Shown: in pieces, positions 41,581-42,843 of the stretch
How the letters are laid out: every line of letters starts with the position of its first letter
Numbering within the stretch: position 1 is the first letter of the stretch
Source: an uncultured Synechococcus sp.
GTDB lineage: Bacteria > Cyanobacteriota > Cyanobacteriia > Phormidesmidales > Phormidesmidaceae
Direction: 5' to 3'
Length of the DNA: 42,843 bases
Assembly: GCA_937911865.1 (NCBI GenBank)
Contig: CALDSK010000339.1
Location: 1 to 42,843, forward strand
Position numbers and translations under genes: made by a program
Notes under the pieces: generated by a model
Database searches by the model: none
What the model saw: the letters and a program-made list of their open reading frames with translations, nothing else
What the model was told of the DNA's origin: nothing

Positions 41581-42198
41581 TTAGGATTTACAGGCCACAA
41601 TCATCACGGTGTCCACCTGCGTCGTTCGACTGGCGTTACTAAAAGAGCCTTTCGGTAGTCTTATGACTTGGGCTTTTGTTTCATCCAGAAACGTCAGAAA
41701 CCGGTGATACAGCCCTGCTCGGCTCCGCTCGTTGGCGTAACGCTTGTCTCGCAGTTGCTGATTATGGGGTTCTAAGAAACAGGCATTAGCGATGGTGACG
41801 AGTTTGCCTCCAGGTCTTAGCCATTTGAACATCTGCGGGATGTGGGTCATCTGCCTATCAAAGGGCGGGTTTGCGATCACCCGGTCATAGATTGGTTGCG
41901 GGTTGCTTCGCATAAAGTCTCGACCGATAACGTTGAACCCTTTGATGTTGAGGATTTCTTGGAAATCTTGATTCTGTTCAATGCAGTCGATGGAACAATT
42001 CCACAGCTCGTGGATTTTTTGAGCGATGGCCCCTTTACCAGCACTGGGTTCCAGAACGCGAAGGCCGTCTTGTAGGTTTGCCTGGTTCAGCAGGTATCGC
42101 AGGACTGCTGGCGGGGTTGGAAAGTAGCTCCAAACGTTGTGCTGCCAGTGCTGCCGATTGAGCTGGCGCAGGCGATTAATGGCTAGAAGGTCTGTCAT
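41581..42198 (-). CDS. Adenine-type DNA methyltransferase
   Basis: The 205-residue product has FPTPP (26-30), SAM motif I LEPSAGKGAIA (49-59), an acidic motif II region (CIEQNQDF, 72-79) and catalytic NPPF (110-113), as in N6-adenine methyltransferases. It is short and has no evident target-recognition domain, like many plasmid orphan methyltransferases. It could protect incoming plasmid DNA from host restriction. The SSB gene lies upstream in the same direction, 77 bp away, and both lie on the side expected to enter a recipient first. Confidence 0.82.
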   Translation of the reverse strand: MTDLLAINRLRQLNRQHWQHNVWSYFPTPPAVLRYLLNQANLQDGLRVLEPSAGKGAIAQKIHELWNCSIDCIEQNQDFQEILNIKGFNVIGRDFMRSNPQPIYDRVIANPPFDRQMTHIPQMFKWLRPGGKLVTIANACFLEPHNQQLRDKRYANERSRAGLYHRFLTFLDETKAQVIRLPKGSFSNASRTTQVDTVMIVACKS

Positions 42199-42275
42199 TG
42201 GTCATGGCATCTTTCTGTTGGTAATTGAGAGAGGGTGGCAGGGCTGTTGCCCTGCCGATGATGTGATGTGGTTGA

Positions 42276-42638
42276 TTAAACGGATTCCTCGGTATTGGCG
42301 GGAACGACCGGTTCCAAGCTAACGGCATCAAGCCGTGGCTCTTTCAAGGTGCGCTCCTGGCCATCGTCGAAAACCTTCTTGCGGCGATAGTCCAGGGTTG
42401 CTTCCACGCTGACCTTGCTGCCTTTTTTGAGAAGTTTTAGGCGGTTCAGGATGGCTTCATTGTTCACGGCGACATCGTGCCAGACGGTCTGAAGTGAATG
42501 GTACCTGCCGTTGGTATCGAGAAAAGAATCCTGCGTTGCGATGCTGATGTAGGCGTACTCACCTCTATCGCCGCTGCGGATTTCGGGGTCTCGGCCCAAA
42601 TTGCCGTTGAGGGTGACGATGGCGTTGTTGTTTGACAT
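42276..42638 (-). CDS. ssb: Single-stranded DNA-binding protein
   Basis: The product has 120 residues from ATG 42638; an earlier in-frame ATG at 42671 gives 131. It shows the SSB OB-fold order: AIVTLNGNLGRDPEIRSG, YISIATQDSF, WHDVAVNNEAILNRLKLLKKGSKVSVEATLDYR and a late LDAVSLEPV. The usual acidic DDDIPF-type tip that recruits partners is absent, which suits a plasmid-specific form. It would coat the transferred single strand. The -10/-35 region cannot be fixed. Confidence 0.85.
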   Translation of the reverse strand: MSNNNAIVTLNGNLGRDPEIRSGDRGEYAYISIATQDSFLDTNGRYHSLQTVWHDVAVNNEAILNRLKLLKKGSKVSVEATLDYRRKKVFDDGQERTLKEPRLDAVSLEPVVPANTEESV

Positions 42639-42724
42639 GTTAGAGGGTCCTTGGTTTGGGGTGTGAATCATGCCGAGTGCAGGCCCAAGCCACGGTTCTG
42701 TGAGAAGCCAAATTATCGGAGGGT

Positions 42725-42767
42725 CACTGGCCAGTGGAGCGATAGCGCAGCGCCCAGTGCAACTGGG
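42725..42767. repeat. Palindrome and hairpin upstream of ssb
   Basis: CACTGGCCAGTG (42725-42736) is a perfect 12-bp palindrome. CCCAGT-GCA-ACTGGG (42753-42767) is a short perfect hairpin. They lie about 90-130 bp upstream of the SSB start near the right window edge. They could be an operator and a single-strand promoter element, but this is speculative. Confidence 0.4.
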
Positions 42768-42843
42768 GACAGGGAAACCGTCATTTTGCTTGTCTCAGGT
42801 TCTGGTATCGGGCAAATTGAGGCTACTGATTCCCCACCCATAC

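Noticed and set aside
1..42843. tRNA, rRNA or known riboswitch genes
   Set aside because: I found no cloverleaf with a CCA-proximal acceptor pattern, no conserved rRNA blocks and no riboswitch core that I can recognise; a covariance-model scan was not possible here.

Overview
This window is most likely part of a large mobilisable plasmid (or plasmid-derived island) from a cyanobacterium. I see at least nine copies of the cyanobacterial HIP1 octamer GCGATCGC, for example at 4091, 8810, 10583, 13653, 16248, 28365, 31645, 37554 and 40748. The protein types fit too: WD40/NACHT signalling proteins, SH3b proteins and a WGR protein. No rRNA, tRNA, core metabolic gene or CRISPR array was recognised, and no replication initiator could be identified.

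Positions 1-13,440 are an accessory zone of small hypothetical genes, anchored proteins and lipoproteins. It contains a translationally coupled membrane pair whose two products share a 16-residue Gln-Gly/Asn-Asn motif (4389-6295), and a lipoprotein-subtilase operon (6686-8465). A WGR protein is coupled to a small tyrosine recombinase (8791-9689) beside strong palindromes. A VapBC-type toxin-antitoxin pair follows (10022-10692). Two gene relics lie at 12613-13233 (serine recombinase and VOC/glyoxalase). A diverged repeat occurs three times (3672, 4219-4375, 6467-6620).

Positions 13,441-22,177 hold a Phd/PemK-like toxin-antitoxin pair, an N6-methylase-like protein without its catalytic NPPF motif, an OB-fold/coiled-coil gene pair, and a STAND (NACHT) system split into two genes: the NTPase at 19842-21419 and the helical-WD40 sensor at 17357-19774.

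Positions 22,178-30,861 begin with an intergenic region carrying 10-bp-phased repeats and a DnaA-box-like site. A rightward series follows: vWA membrane protein, multi-pass membrane protein, VirD4/TraG-type coupling protein, ParA-like ATPase, single-TM coiled-coil protein, a large hydrophilic protein and a putative DNA-binding protein.

Positions 31,109-34,910 are the mobilisation locus. mobC and a MobA/VirD2-type relaxase run leftward, and a TraD-like accessory gene runs rightward. Between them is a 549-bp hairpin-rich region with a convincing IncP-like oriT at 34048-34160: an imperfect 17-bp inverted repeat enclosing two hairpins, then CAATCCTG|C, the same 8-nt spacing as in RP4. The relaxase reading frame is cut by one in-frame TAA at 32876-32878, so mobilisation may be inactive or need a helper.

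Positions 34,944-42,843 lie on the side predicted to enter a recipient first. They carry a SprT-like protein that has lost its HExxH zinc site, a 1296-residue PD-(D/E)xK nuclease-STAND protein (Avs-like anti-phage candidate), a YdjM-type membrane hydrolase, an adenine-type DNA methyltransferase and an SSB. SSB and methyltransferase genes in a leading region are typical of conjugative elements. All functions are inferred from sequence reading alone.
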